From Liolophura sinensis (Eukaryota > Mollusca > Polyplacophora > Chitonida > Chitonidae), in the NCBI RefSeq assembly GCF_032854445.1, contig NC_088301.1, forward strand, positions 49,337,187-49,401,186: 64,000 nt of DNA. The letters run 5' to 3'. The first letter of the stretch is position 1, and each line of letters opens with the position of its first letter. Shown piece after piece: positions 52,905 through 64,000 of this stretch. A program made the translations under genes and the position numbers. The notes below the pieces were generated by a model, which worked only from the letters and a program-made list of their open reading frames with translations, had not been told where the DNA came from and searched no databases.

Positions 52905-53040
52905 AAGAGTGATTTTAATTTCTGACCAGATAAACTTTAATGTTGGCATCCAAGGTAACATGAGAAGATCTTTATGTGCTTCTGATAGTGCATTTTTACA
53001 GGCCAAACTTTAGGTGAAATATAATAATTGTAAGGAGTGG
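52905..53040 (+). repeat. Low-copy dispersed repeat shared with 61.2 kb
   Basis: GTGCTTCTGATAGTGCATTT, TTTACAGGCCAAACTT and GTGAAATATAATAATT correspond to a similar series at about 61190-61262. Two copies are visible in the window. Confidence 0.45.
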
Positions 53041-54539
53041 AAGTGAAGGGTACCCTAATTCCTCAACCTTTCTGCATATGAAAGAGCAAATTTTAGTGTA
53101 ATTTATGCAGACTTTTAATTTGATTTTGAAGGCAAAACTACATTGGTTGGATAGGCCTGTTCCAGGGCTTCACAAAAGTATAATTTTATCACTGCACACA
53201 AAATGATACCTTCAGAATATGCTTGAATAACCCCTTGCAAACATGCAAAAAAGTTGAAGAATTACAGTATTATTTGTTGGTTTTGAGTCGGCTAGACATT
53301 CAGTCCACTAGGTATATGTATAGGCAGTTCTTTAAAATAACACCATTTCCACAGACTGTAACATCCCAGCAAGCTTTTATATTTGACAGTTACTGTTACT
53401 TGTAGAGTTGGGAGTTAATTAATAGAAAGACATGCCTATGTAAAAAAAAATAAGTAATAATTATTTTTCTTTAAATCTGGACAATACATATGAAGTTGCT
53501 GGGTTTGTTTAGTCATTTGTTGGTATAGCATTAACAGGGATTTATTGTAGTTGAAGACACATCCTGTTTATGGGATAGATGTACATATCTAGTGTATCCT
53601 GTTACATTTATCATAAACAAACCATTATATATTCAATCTAGTGAAATTAGAACAGGTGGTTCATGTATCTCTGTTTTCTGTCTCGTGGAAAACATGTTTC
53701 TCAATTTAATCCTGTGCTACATTTGTACTGTAAACATGAAAAATATAGGGGTTGGATTCATTTCCTAAGGTTTCAAAAATAATAGTTAAAGTAAACGATG
53801 TAACAATTACCATGGTGCTGGTATCCAGTATAATGAGTACTAGATACATGCATATCTGAAAATTTTAATTTCTCCGTGATATATTGCAAGGACACAAGAC
53901 TTTATAACAGTTTAACACAAATAAACACAAATCAGTGATACAGGTAAATGTAGACCTACATGTACCGAGAAAAAAAAATAATCTTTGTTTTGGATATGCA
54001 TGGAAATTATTATCTTCCCTGCAAAGCAGAGGAGTGCCCATATCCTGGTCAGGAAAACACTGATTGGATAGGCCCCCGTAGATTCAATTAGTATAGAAAT
54101 GAAATATTAATATTCAGAAATAAGAAACAGTAAATTGAAGTTGCACTTGGAGAAATAGGACCATTTTAAATATTTTCACATTCTAGAGACGATAAATGTT
54201 AAACAACAAGGAAGGAAAATTGGGTTTTTCTTGAGCTGTTAATGAGCAACAAATTCAGAGTTGAAAGGGGAGTACCATACCAATTACTGCAAAAATGGAC
54301 ATGCAACAAAATCAGGCAAGCAGCGCTAACTTCAAGGAGAAAGATTCTATTGTGATAGAATCAGCATATTTTAGGCTTCCAAGCAGAAAGCTTGAGCTAT
54401 GTTTATTTGATCTATGTATTTGATTAGAGTGTTATGCCGTACCAGAATCCAAGAATATTTGTCTTATATGACAGCAGTCAGTGTTCTGTTGTGTTGGGTG
54501 GAAAACGGTCAGATCCCAGTGAAAGCCATGAGTATCCGC

Positions 54540-54643
54540 ACAGTGCTGGCAGTCCCTGGAGAGGAAGTCAGCATGAGCTGGACTTGAACTCTCCTGGATC
54601 ATTGTGCTATATGTAACACGCTAACCACAAGGCCATTGAGGCA
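54540..54643 (-). mobile_element. SINE head (tRNA-related part), minus strand
   Basis: On the - strand the sequence begins with GCCTCAATGGCCTTGTGG, a box A-like region. It continues with CAATGATCCAGGAGAGTTC, and box B (GAGTTCAAGTCC) lies at the complement of 54580-54591. The same order appears at 2857-2940. The body that should follow is short, so this is a partial copy. It is not a tRNA gene: no acceptor stem or anticodon arm can be closed. Confidence 0.7.
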
Positions 54644-54974
54644 TAAAGTACATGTCTTGTATCATCATTATTGCCAATGTTATTTAATTGTGTTCTTATG
54701 CAACAAGCATTTGTGTCACAGTTATTGCAGTAATGTTTTTGCTATCGCTCTCCAAACCTGACTATATTTATATACATGTTACATGTACACAAACTCGGTG
54801 TACAAGTACTTGCCATGAGGTAGAGAGTGAGAATGAAGTTGAAGTTGATGTTTCGACATGTTTGGAATGTGGTTATCTAATACCATGTATTGAACTGGCA
54901 TACATTTACAGTGTATGTTGCAAGTTAGAAACAAAAAGCACATGTACATGTTGTTAGCATGTTGAAGTGAGAGG

Positions 54975-55032
54975 TACAGCTGGATGATAATTCTTGAGTG
55001 AAGCGTAAAAATCCAACATAATAAATAAGTGA
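54975..55032 (+). repeat. SINE 3' relic
   Basis: ATTCTTGAGTGAAGCGTAAA, then CCAACATAATAAATAAG, matches the 3' end of the SINE family with substitutions. It lies just upstream of a better-preserved copy. Confidence 0.6.
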
Positions 55033-55091
55033 AAAATGTATGATGTATATGTGATTCGTGCAAATTTGTTGAGCTGTCTAACTAGGAATTT

Positions 55092-55255
55092 TCCTCTCCG
55101 GCCGTACGTGGGAAAGTCTGCTAGCAACCTGCGGATGGTCGTGGGTTTCCCCCGGGCTCTGCCCGGTTTCCTTTCACCATAAAGCTGGCTGCTGTCGTAT
55201 AAGTGAAATATTCTGGAGTACGGCGTAAAAACACCAATGAAATAAATAAATACTT
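55092..55255 (+). mobile_element. 5'-truncated SINE with 11-base target duplication
   Basis: The body (GGCCGTACGTGGGAAAGTC, CGGATGGTCGTGGGTTTCCC) and 3' end (GGAGTACGGCGTAAAAACAC, AATAAATAAATA) are well preserved, but the tRNA-like head is absent. The perfect repeat ACTAGGAATTT flanks it at 55081-55091 and 55256-55266. It therefore inserted in truncated form and is fairly young. Confidence 0.9.
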
Positions 55256-55357
55256 ACTAGGAATTTAATCTGTATGTGACAAGTTATGTGAAACATCATG
55301 AATGATTGTACAGGGTTTATTATTGTCTTGTTGCGTAGTAACTGTTATTATGCCGGT

Positions 55358-55640
55358 AAAAAAGTATTCAATTTAGTTGTACTACCCAATTCTAAGATGG
55401 CTTCAAGAATGCTGACAAAAATGCTGGCGGAAAAAGTATTCAATTTAGTTGTACTACCCAATTCTAAGATGGCTTCAAGAATGCTGACAAAAATGCTGGT
55501 GGAAAAAATATTCAATTTAATTGTACTACCCAATTCTAAGATGGCTTCAAGAATGCTGACAAAAATGCTGGTGGAAAAAATATTCAATTTAATTCTACTA
55601 GCCAGTTCTAAGATAACTTCAAGAATGCTGACTGGTTGGT
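55358..55640. repeat. 72-base tandem repeat, about 4 copies
   Basis: Units recur every 72 bases from 55358 and include CAATTTAGTTGTACTACCC, TCTAAGATGGCTTCAAGAAT and GCTGACAAAAATGCTGG. The fourth copy is diverged. Because the period is a multiple of three, frames stay open on both strands (148 codons +, 103 codons -). No family match supports a protein. Confidence 0.95.
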
Positions 55641-55999
55641 TGAAAAACAATGCCAGCACTTACGAAAAGCCTTGTACAGTGTTCCACTTTTACCTAGCTG
55701 CTCTTTGTTATCATGTAATAGTCATATCGATGACATCGTGTTAACCATTTAACAGAAGAAGCCATTTAAAAAAAAAAAAAAGCATGTAGATGTGCTTCTA
55801 TGTGAAGAACTTACGTCTAGACAGCTACATGTATGTGTGTCTCAGCTTGCCAAGCTTGCTGAATAAGTTGGCCAAAGCTGTCAGCCTGTGTCATTTTGAA
55901 CTCCTTAGTGCAGTAGAAGTAAGCCAAAATCTCGTCATGCACCACATCAAATGGAGGTCAGAATTGTTGTATTGGGGCTAAGGGGAATGAGAGCTCTGC

Positions 56000-57240
56000 A
56001 GAAAACTCTGTTAATGGATTTGCAGGAACCAACAAACTCATAAGTATTTTACATATATCTACATGTGTTTTACATCATCTATTTGATTTTTCAGAATTAT
56101 GACTAAATTGCTTGATCTTAGAACACAGACATGCATATGTTTAAATGACTGTTACTCTAATTAAACATTGATGTGTGAGTAAAGGAAAAATGAAAACTAA
56201 TACCACAGGAAAACCTGGCAAAGGCCTATGTTCTGTATTGTTAGAATGGTATAAAATAGATTTGCATGAACCATGTCTAAGTGGAGAGTGGTTCAAATTC
56301 AACCATGCAGTGACATTTAATCTTTGCATTTTAAATGAAAGCTCTGCTCTGCATAATTTTTTTTTTTTTTGAGGTTGAATTTTTTTTTTGCCTCTGAATA
56401 TCTCCTGATGTTGTGATGTAAATTGGTTCTGTTCAGATAATGGTCACGTTCAGTTTCAGGGGAGCAGGTCTTGGTCGAGTGGTTATAGGTGATTTCCTTT
56501 CAATTACCACAAGACTATATCACTAGTTGAAGTTACAAGCTCAAATTTGTCGATTACTTTGGTATCACAGCATTGTTGGGCCTTGGACATTGGTTGACGA
56601 CACTTGCCCTCCATCAGTGAATATGGTGTGCCATCTGTGTGTCACATGAGGGAAAGTTCATTTGAAATTTGTCAAATGTCAGTTGTGCACCTCAAGCTCG
56701 CCAGTTTCCCACTACGTATCAACTGACTACCATTGTAGAGGTGAACAATTATGGAATATGGCGTTAAACAAGAAACAAACGACAATTTTATATTGCAGGT
56801 TTTCAGTCAAAGCAAGCCCACATAAAGAAGATACAGTTATCCTAAGACTGAAGAGTGCACTGCATAATAATACAAGGAGAATCTGGTAAGATATATGAGT
56901 ACTTGGTAAGTCTTAGAACTAACTCAGTGCTACTATTGTCCATTAAACCTTACATTTTAAAATCTGTGACAGTTTTCATTTTGTTGTTGCAATTTCATTG
57001 TCATATGCTAAATTGGGAAGGTAACAGTAATATTATACAAGTGTCCAGGAATGTCAACTCGTCCTTGCTGGCTTATTCAGATTGTGAGAGTACCATTGAT
57101 CATGTAGTGTTTTGAGGCTTGCTTGGACGGTAGGATGATACCGAACTAGAAAAGACGTAAGATTCACTTAGCTTATGACCTATATTTACCTCTTATAATT
57201 CTCTAAAGTAGATATTTTTTTTTTTAGTTCTTATGTTTGT
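56000..57240. other. Non-coding stretch upstream of AASS
   Basis: No exon, RNA gene or clear repeat was recognised. It should hold the AASS promoter and perhaps a 5' non-coding exon, but no convincing core promoter motif was found. Confidence 0.4.
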
Positions 57241-57303
57241 TTGTTCTTTCTTTTGTATTTAGCAGTTGTGGACTTCACTGGATGTTCAGAAGTTCACCTT
57301 TGC

Positions 57304-57321
57304 ATGAGTGAAGAGTGCTGA
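57304..57321 (+). promoter_or_regulatory. Five-codon upstream ORF before AASS
   Basis: ATG at 57304 opens a five-codon frame ending in TGA at 57319-57321, three bases before the AASS start and in the same frame. Its start context is weak (T at -3). An acceptor-like TATTTAG at 57256-57262 suggests this is the 5'UTR part of the first coding exon. Confidence 0.4.
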
Positions 57322-57324
57322 AGA

Positions 57325-60300
57325 ATGTGGAAGAGTGGTACAACACTACTGTCCAAACAACTTCACAATCAATATGGGACTTTTCAGCGAGAGATGCAGC
57401 AGTTGTCTGCCGATGGGCGCAGAGTCATGGCGATACGGCGAGAAGATGTTAATGTCTGGGAGAGAAGAGCTCCTTTAGCGCCCCACCATGTCAGATATCT
57501 GGTCAAGAAAGGCGTTAAAGTTATTGTTCAACCATCAAATCGAAGGGCTTATCCCATGCAAGTAAGAGAAACTGTACAAGAAAGTAAACATATTAACCAT
57601 GAACAACTGATTATTAGCCTCAGACACCTGATCATTAACACTGAATAACTGATTATTGACCTCAAGCAACTGTTAATAATTCTCAAATAACTGATTATTA
57701 ACTTTCGCACAACTGATTATTAACCTCGAACAACTGATTATTAACTTTCGAACGACTGATTATTAAAACTTGAACAGCTGATTATTAACCTCGAACAATC
57801 AATTATTAACTTCAACAACTGATTATTAACACTGACTATAGACAATTGTATGTTTTAGTTATCCAGTATCTACATATTCATGCAGATTAATTCTGCAGAG
57901 TTTATGACAAAACCTGTTTTTGTCAGTCTGAAAAAAATTGTATTCATATGTGACCTGAAGTTTCCTATGATATTGTTTTATTCAAGAATGGTTGAAAACA
58001 TGATATCCTGTAGATCATTATGTTGTACTAGTACATATGTTTCTACATGAAAGAATATAATTTATTGAAAGTAATATAGGTTAGAGCTTATTTTAACATG
58101 TACCTTTACATCTGATGTGAATCCAGGTAAAACAAGATTATCTCTGTTGTTATCTCATGCAGCGATTAAGTTTTTATGTGTTTGAATTGTCTTTTCTGTA
58201 GGAGTATGCAAACCATGGGGCAATTATCCAGGAAGATATCAGTGAGGCGTCCTTTGTGGTTGGCGTTAAGCAGGTGCCCATTGACGTTTTGATGCCAAAC
58301 AGAACTTATGCATTCTTCTCTCACACAATCAAAGCTCAAGAGGCGAATATGCCTCTGCTTGATGCTATTCTACAGAAGGTAAGAAGCAGCGTTTTCAATG
58401 TCTGCAGCAAAGAGCCAGAGTCATAAGAAATTGTTCAAAGTAAGAACATTAGAAGTTTTATTGTGTGAGCTTCCTATTCTGCAGATAAAGTGAAAATTTT
58501 TTTGTCTTATAGACAACCTGAACTTGTCCTGGCGAAAGTCATAGTACAAATATGGTTAGCAAGCTTTTGCCTGTACTATGATATCGTAGTGGCTATGAAA
58601 TACACATGATATAATGTAGCCCATAGCTAGGACTACCTCTGTTCAGGTTGGAGAACCGCTCTACACAACAATGAAATTGAAAAAATATTCTACAGATGTT
58701 ATTCAGATGCTACATGTTTGAGGTAACACTTTGGATAGTAAAGAAATTTAGACTTTCATATTTGAAAAATTCAGAATTGTGTTCAGAATATTCTTGTCAT
58801 GTGAAGTTCTGTTGATCAGTCAAAACATTATTTTTACAAATAGAAAAGTAGAAAGCTGTCGTTACATTACAGCATGTCATACTGGGGATTTAACAAGTGC
58901 TCTATCCATTTTCCCTAGAATATCCGGCTCATTGACTATGAAAAAATGTGTGACGCTGAAGGACAGAGGGTAGTGGCTTTTGGGAAATACGCAGGTGTTG
59001 CGGGCATGATCAACATTCTTCATGGAATGGGCCTGAGACTTCTGGCCCTTGGCCATCACACACCCTTCATGGTACTGAACTGTTTGTTAATGGGTTTGAA
59101 TTTATCAAAGTGTTTAGGCTGTTAATATAGAAATTAAGAAAACATAAGAAATTATTTTTCATTGTTGGGTTATATCTTGTAATGACAGTGCAGGTTGATG
59201 CTGAGTATATTTACACCGGATTTATCAGGCGAACTGGATTCACCATAACAAAGAAACAGATGCAGAACCTACGCATAGGAAAAATCCCCTCCTCCACTGT
59301 TCTATCCCCTATAGTTGTTATTCTTATGTATGCATAACTTATTGTTATGCATACATTTTAGAACGTGTATATATATAAACTGGCAAAAATTATACTTATT
59401 ACCACAAAATATTTTCTTTGGATATCTTGGCCTTGCTTTTGAAGCTTTTGTTTACTTTCACATTACTGAAATCTTTGATAATCATGATTCACTTTTTTAA
59501 CTTTTTACAGCATATTGGCCCAAGTCACAACTATAGAAACAGTGAAATGGCAAGGCGAGCAATAAGGGATGCAGGTTATGAAATTTGTCTGGGTATGATG
59601 CCCAAGTCCATTGGCCCTATCACTTTTGTGTTTACAGGCACTGGGAATGTCTCACAGGTAATTCATACGGAATGAGCATTATGTCACGTGATAACTATTT
59701 ATGACCTGGGATACAACATTAGAGTACTGCATGTGGTTCACATTACAGCAATGGGTTCAAACAATCTGCTCTTTTCTGTTATACATCACCGTTCAATTAG
59801 TCTGTGGAATATTTTTCTGTGCAATACTTGTGCTTATAAAGCAAAGACGTACAAATAGTTGATAAGCACTGTAGCATAACAGCAGAGAATGGTGTGTTAT
59901 TAAAAAACTTGTGACTTGTTGAGGAGGAAATGTTTCTCATTGATGGCAAACATTGTATATATATTTGATCATGGTAGTCTTGTCATTATTCTGTACAATT
60001 AACATTTATCTGAAGTAAAGGCCTTACATGTATGGTCTTCATTTGAGATCATCAAATGGTCTTCTATTGCCTGATGTTTGCAGGGTGCACAAGAAGTGTT
60101 TCAGGAGCTCCCTTATGAATATGTAGAGCCAGAGCATCTGCCAAAGGTGGCCAGACAAGGAGGTAAGGTCATGCACCTATATATATTTAAATCTTTTACA
60201 GAGGTGAGGATATGTAGGGCCTTTGGCTGGTTGCTATGGTAACTAGATTGCCTGTATATAACCCATATCTGGTATATTATTAATAAATAATGGCTTCATT

Positions 60301-63300
60301 CACTGCCACATGCCTATTTTATTACATATCTTAATTATTAAGAGTGTAGAAAGCTCTTCTTTAGTAACATTTTGCATAAATGTATGCCTTCATCCACAGC
60401 AACAAACAAAATATACGCATGTGTTGTGAGCCGAGAGGATCACTATGTGCGAAAAGACGGACAGAAATTCAATGCTGAAGAGTTTGAACAACACCCTGAG
60501 AGATTTGTTTCTACTTTCAGCAAACAGGTAAGACCTTTTTAATTAAATATATGCTTGCTTTCAGTTCAGGGTATAGAACATTCTGGATTTAAGACTTAAT
60601 TGACAGTTAATTTCTTTATTCTTGATTTTGATGTTTTAAATGAAGAGGTATGATGTTCTCCAATTATATACATGTAGGTCTGATCTTATATACATGTGTT
60701 GTATGTGTTGCCTTTTAGATTGCTCCCTACGCCTCCTGCATTGTGAATGGAATTTATTATGCCCCAAATTCGCCTCACATCTTGTCCATTCCTGACGCAA
60801 AATTGCTTCTCAGTCCACAAGAAACGCCCTGGATCCCATCCAGCCTTGGTTGCCCCAAGTTGCCCCACCGCCTATTGGCTATCTGTGATATATCTGCTGA
60901 CCCAGGAGGATCTATTGAATTTATGAAGGAATGCACAACCATTGACTCTCCCTTCTGCCTGTATGATGCAGACAGGAATATGAACACAGAAAGGTAAAGG
61001 CTACACTTTCATGACTGTGATCCTAAACATTTTCTACTGTTTAGGCTATGAGGTTTCACCTTAAGCTTAACTTTTTGCACATTTTGCTTGATTCTGATTG
61101 ATACATTTAAAAGTTCTTTGTAAAGAATAATAAGTTTACAAGTGTTTTTGTAAAGATTGATTAACTCTTATCATAAAAAATTCAGTATAACTTTAAGGCC
61201 TTTTTGTGCTTCTGAAAGTTTATTTTTACAAGCCAAGCTTGATGAAATACAACAAATTTTGATTCTTCATGCTTTATTGAGATTTTTAGCTCGTCTGTAT
61301 AAAGTACAGGGGTAGCTTATGTTGTCCCCTGAGCATCCAATAATTGAGAAAGTAACAACAAAATGTTAGGAATGGAATCTTAAAAAAGTACTCCATGTAT
61401 TGAGCTCAGGGTTTGTTCAGGGTTTGCATTCATGTAGAGCAGAATAGCACGGGGTGGAGGAGGCGTAATGTATTGCTTCCTTGAGTACATATTAAGTACT
61501 GTAAATGACTGAATTTCTGACTTAGTGTACTGTGTATAAGAATCAGTGTTAAAGAAAGTGTTAGGGTGTTATCTCAAAAAGTGCTGCATATACTGAGCTC
61601 AGAGTTTGCACACATATAGAGCAGAATAGCATGAAGCGGATATTCCTTCATTGATTCAGTGTGTACATATAAAGTAGAGTAAATTGCTGAAGTCCTGACT
61701 TAATGTATTACATGTATGTATTGGAATCCTTGTTAAGCAAATTGTTAGGAGCTGTGCATGTATTGGGCTTAGGGTTTGCACACGTAGAATAGAATAGCAT
61801 GAGGGGGATATTCCAATGTGCCTTGTCAGTAGGCATTGAGCTGAAGTTTTTTTTTTGCCCTTTTGACCAATGAAGTCACAATCATGAATCTACTGAATCA
61901 AATGAATGTAGTTCTTGCATTGATGTTCTTGAGTATTGCATTTAAATAAAAAAAGGTGACCTAAATCATCGTGACCTAAGATGTTTTTTGTCAGGTTCTG
62001 GTTGTGTTTTAATACATTTGAAACCAATCCATTGCAATTCCATGTCATTTGGTTATTATTTGCTAAATGTTTGAAAGCTAACTGATTGAAGCATTAATGA
62101 CTTCTTGAGAAAGTTTCTTTAACCCGTGACCTTTGGCTGGTTGAACATTTGGATCTAGCTCTTTTTCATCTGCAGCTTAGAGTAGGTTTCTCATGTACAT
62201 GGCAAATGGCAATGGTTTCTAGCAACTTGTCCCCTGATTACTCCACTCACTCCATGGGCTTAGCAAATTTGAAATATTCTAGAGTTCAAAAGTTAACATT
62301 AATGAAAGAAATAAATAAATGTGTTAAATTAATTTATCCATAAATTGTAGCAAATTATGGTAATGAGCAAATGAGGTATTCTAAAAAAACAGACCAAATG
62401 TGATATGTATTCATGACTGCTAGCTTGTTATGGGAATTACATGCTCATACATTTGCTGCTTAAGTATTAGCCTTATTTGCGAAATAAATTGACATGCTTG
62501 AGGTCTTTATCTATTGATGCATGTAGGTCAGTAAGGAAGAAGCTGATTGTTTTGGGATTTTTTTTTTCTAGTTTTGCAGGCAGTGGTGTCTTGATCTGCT
62601 CTATTGACAACATGCCTGCACAAATCCCAAGGGAGGCTACAGATTTCTTTGGAGGGCTTTTGCTGCCATATGTTTTTGACATGGTAAAAATGTGTTGATT
62701 GTGAACTTCATGACTCCTGTTATATTTGGATGTCCTCGCCAGTCAAACTAATATGAAGAATAATTAGTCCTTTGTGTGGGGTATAGAACGTTTTTTGTTA
62801 GGTTGTGCCAATGGGTTATATCTTATAACCACCTGGAGGAGAATCATGAAACATGCAAGCCCACAGGTCAAGTTTGAAAAACTAGCCTTATTTCCGTAGA
62901 TGTATAAGGTTTATAACTACTTTGAATATTGTCAAATTTTGATAAAATTTTGTTTTCGGTTTAATTTATGGTCCATCAGATTAAATTTGAAAATATTTAT
63001 TGATTTCATGGCGAAGATGTATATATTTAGCAAGGAATGTACAATCTCTGAATTGAACATTTTACACCCTCATCATGATAAGAGGATGGTCATATTACAG
63101 CTATTGCAGGTTAGGCTTTTGGTCATTTCCTAATTTTTGCTTTTGAGTATAGATAACCATATTTGTTTCCTGGTTTTAAATGTTCTGTCCACAATATGGC
63201 AATCATAAACATCCATCATTCATTCAGTCTGAATGGGAATCTTGTGTTAAATATGTTATTTTTTGTTTTTTTGTTTTGTTTTTTAAGATCAATTCAGATG

Positions 63301-63825
63301 CTACAAAACCTTTTGAAGAATACAATTCTTCACCTGTTGTGAAAAATGTGAGTTCTATTCTTCACTAGATAAAATTCCTATAGTTGGGTTAAGTCAGTAT
63401 TTATTGTATATTCACTGAAATCTTTGATGTATTTTATATATAATGAAGAGTTTAATATGAACTTAAAACTTGCATAATACAAATTTATGCATGTCCCTTT
63501 AAGTCCAAATTATTTTTGGTTTTTATTTTGCTTTATTAAATATTTATTCATTTTATTTGATCGGTGTTACGCCACAGTCAAGACTATTTTAGTTATATAA
63601 TGGCAGCCAACATTATGTTTGGCGGAAACTGGGCTTGGGGTACCCAGGACCATCTGCAGTATTAAATTTAAGTTAAATCAGTAGAGTAAAACACATGTCA
63701 TCTCATACATGCATATTTTGATTTGTTGTTATTTTTTGTTGCTAATTTATGCAGGCTGTGATAACCTCAAATGGATCATTGACACCAAATTTTGAATATA
63801 TCAAAGAGATGCGGAACAATAGGCG
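57325..63825 (+). CDS. AASS: AASS, alpha-aminoadipic semialdehyde synthase (3'-partial, LKR half)
   Basis: AASS is the bifunctional mitochondrial enzyme that starts lysine breakdown. Lysine-ketoglutarate reductase (LKR) makes saccharopine, then saccharopine dehydrogenase splits it. Exons: 57325-57561, 58202-58378, 58919-59071, 59511-59657, 60084-60162, 60400-60527, 60719-60993, 62572-62683, 63288-63347, 63755-63825. They join in phase to 479 residues plus two bases. An in-frame TGA six bases upstream and A at -3 support the start. The first 22 residues have no acid and several basic residues, fitting a mitochondrial presequence. LKR landmarks are [97 protein letters not shown] and AVITSNGSL. 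The dehydrogenase half (human total about 926 residues) lies beyond the right edge. Confidence 0.96.
57600..57832. repeat. 21-22-base minisatellite, about 11 units
   Basis: The core CTGATTATTAAC recurs every 20-22 bases with a variable remainder such as CTCGAACAA or TTTCGAACGA. The array begins about 40 bases after the donor of the first AASS coding exon. Confidence 0.9.
61300..61830 (+). repeat. Dispersed short tandem array, locus 3
   Basis: Three units are visible, marked by GAGCTCAGGGTTT (61402), GAGCTCAGAGTTTGC (61595) and GGGCTTAGGGTTTGC (61765), with spacings of 193 and 170 bases. Each unit continues with an AGAATAGCATGA-like block and a GGATATTCC block. Block order matches the arrays at 8.8 kb and 48.9 kb. 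Confidence 0.75.
62215..62325 (+). repeat. Decayed SINE tail
   Basis: TCTAGCAACTTGTCCCCTG, GAAATATTCTAGAGTTC and GAAAGAAATAAATAAATG follow the order of the SINE body and its AATA tail. The match is diverged and the head is missing. Confidence 0.5.
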
Positions 63826-64000
63826 GTATGTAAAATTTCATGTTGACTTTATCATACCTTGTATGAACAGTATGTGTACCTTAAAAATTCCAGTCCATAT
63901 GTAGTGAAATACTTTTTATTATTACAAACATTTGCATGAAGTGTTGGTTTTTTAGAATCGTATTTTCTGATTTGTTCAACTAATAAAAATTTGGAAAATG

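Larger units (their letters stand above)
60994..62571 (+). other. AASS intron with dispersed repeats
   Basis: The intron is bounded by GTAAAG and TTCTAG. It contains a low-copy repeat shared with 52.9 kb (about 61190-61262), a tandem array at 61300-61830 and a decayed SINE tail at 62215-62325. Confidence 0.8.

Noticed and set aside
54540-54643. Possible tRNA gene (box A and box B on the minus strand)
   Set aside because: No cloverleaf can be closed, and the sequence matches the head of the SINE family in the window.
57600-57832. Regular short repeats with variable remainders resembling CRISPR repeats and spacers
   Set aside because: The remainders are only about 9 bases and are themselves similar. 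This is an intronic minisatellite.

Overview
This window is metazoan nuclear DNA, not bacterial. The real coding sequence is split into many short exons with GT-AG introns, the background is AT-rich, and dispersed repeats include tRNA-derived SINEs and non-LTR retrotransposon remains. The SINE type, the very frequent palindromic string ACATGTAC and the exon structures suggest a lophotrochozoan, most likely a mollusc. That assignment is an inference and no species is claimed.

Layout. Positions 1-7363 hold no recognised host exon. They contain a transposon protein fragment at the left edge, a SINE nested inside a LINE remnant (about 2.6-3.35 kb) and a 2 kb element with terminal inverted repeats (4417-6455). 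From 7364 to 33547 on the + strand lie 26 certain exons, plus two candidate microexons, of CADPS/CAPS, the calcium-dependent activator of dense-core vesicle exocytosis. The N-terminal exons are outside the window. About 6.9 kb of 3'UTR/intergenic DNA follows. SEC13, a WD40 subunit of the COPII coat, the nuclear pore and the GATOR2 complex, is complete on the - strand (45874 down to 40470, ten coding exons). One of its exons carries an apparent one-base deletion. A promoter-like stretch, an L1-type reverse transcriptase relic, another repeat and a 200-N assembly gap follow. Positions 46.9-57.3 kb are gene-free and rich in tandem repeats and SINE pieces. From 57325 to the right edge on the + strand are the first ten coding exons of AASS, the mitochondrial lysine-degrading enzyme. 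They cover the lysine-ketoglutarate reductase half, and the saccharopine dehydrogenase half lies beyond the window.

The three genes belong to unrelated processes (regulated secretion, COPII transport, lysine catabolism). CADPS and AASS sit close together on the same strand and in the same order as I recall for CADPS2 and AASS in vertebrates, so the block may be old conserved microsynteny. I found no clear new biological system. The most interesting items are this linkage, the candidate CADPS microexons, the SEC13 frameshift, the TIR element, the nested retroelement insertion and a dispersed family of short tandem arrays. Exon borders were read by eye from splice signals, reading frame and remembered family sequence. 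No alignment was run.
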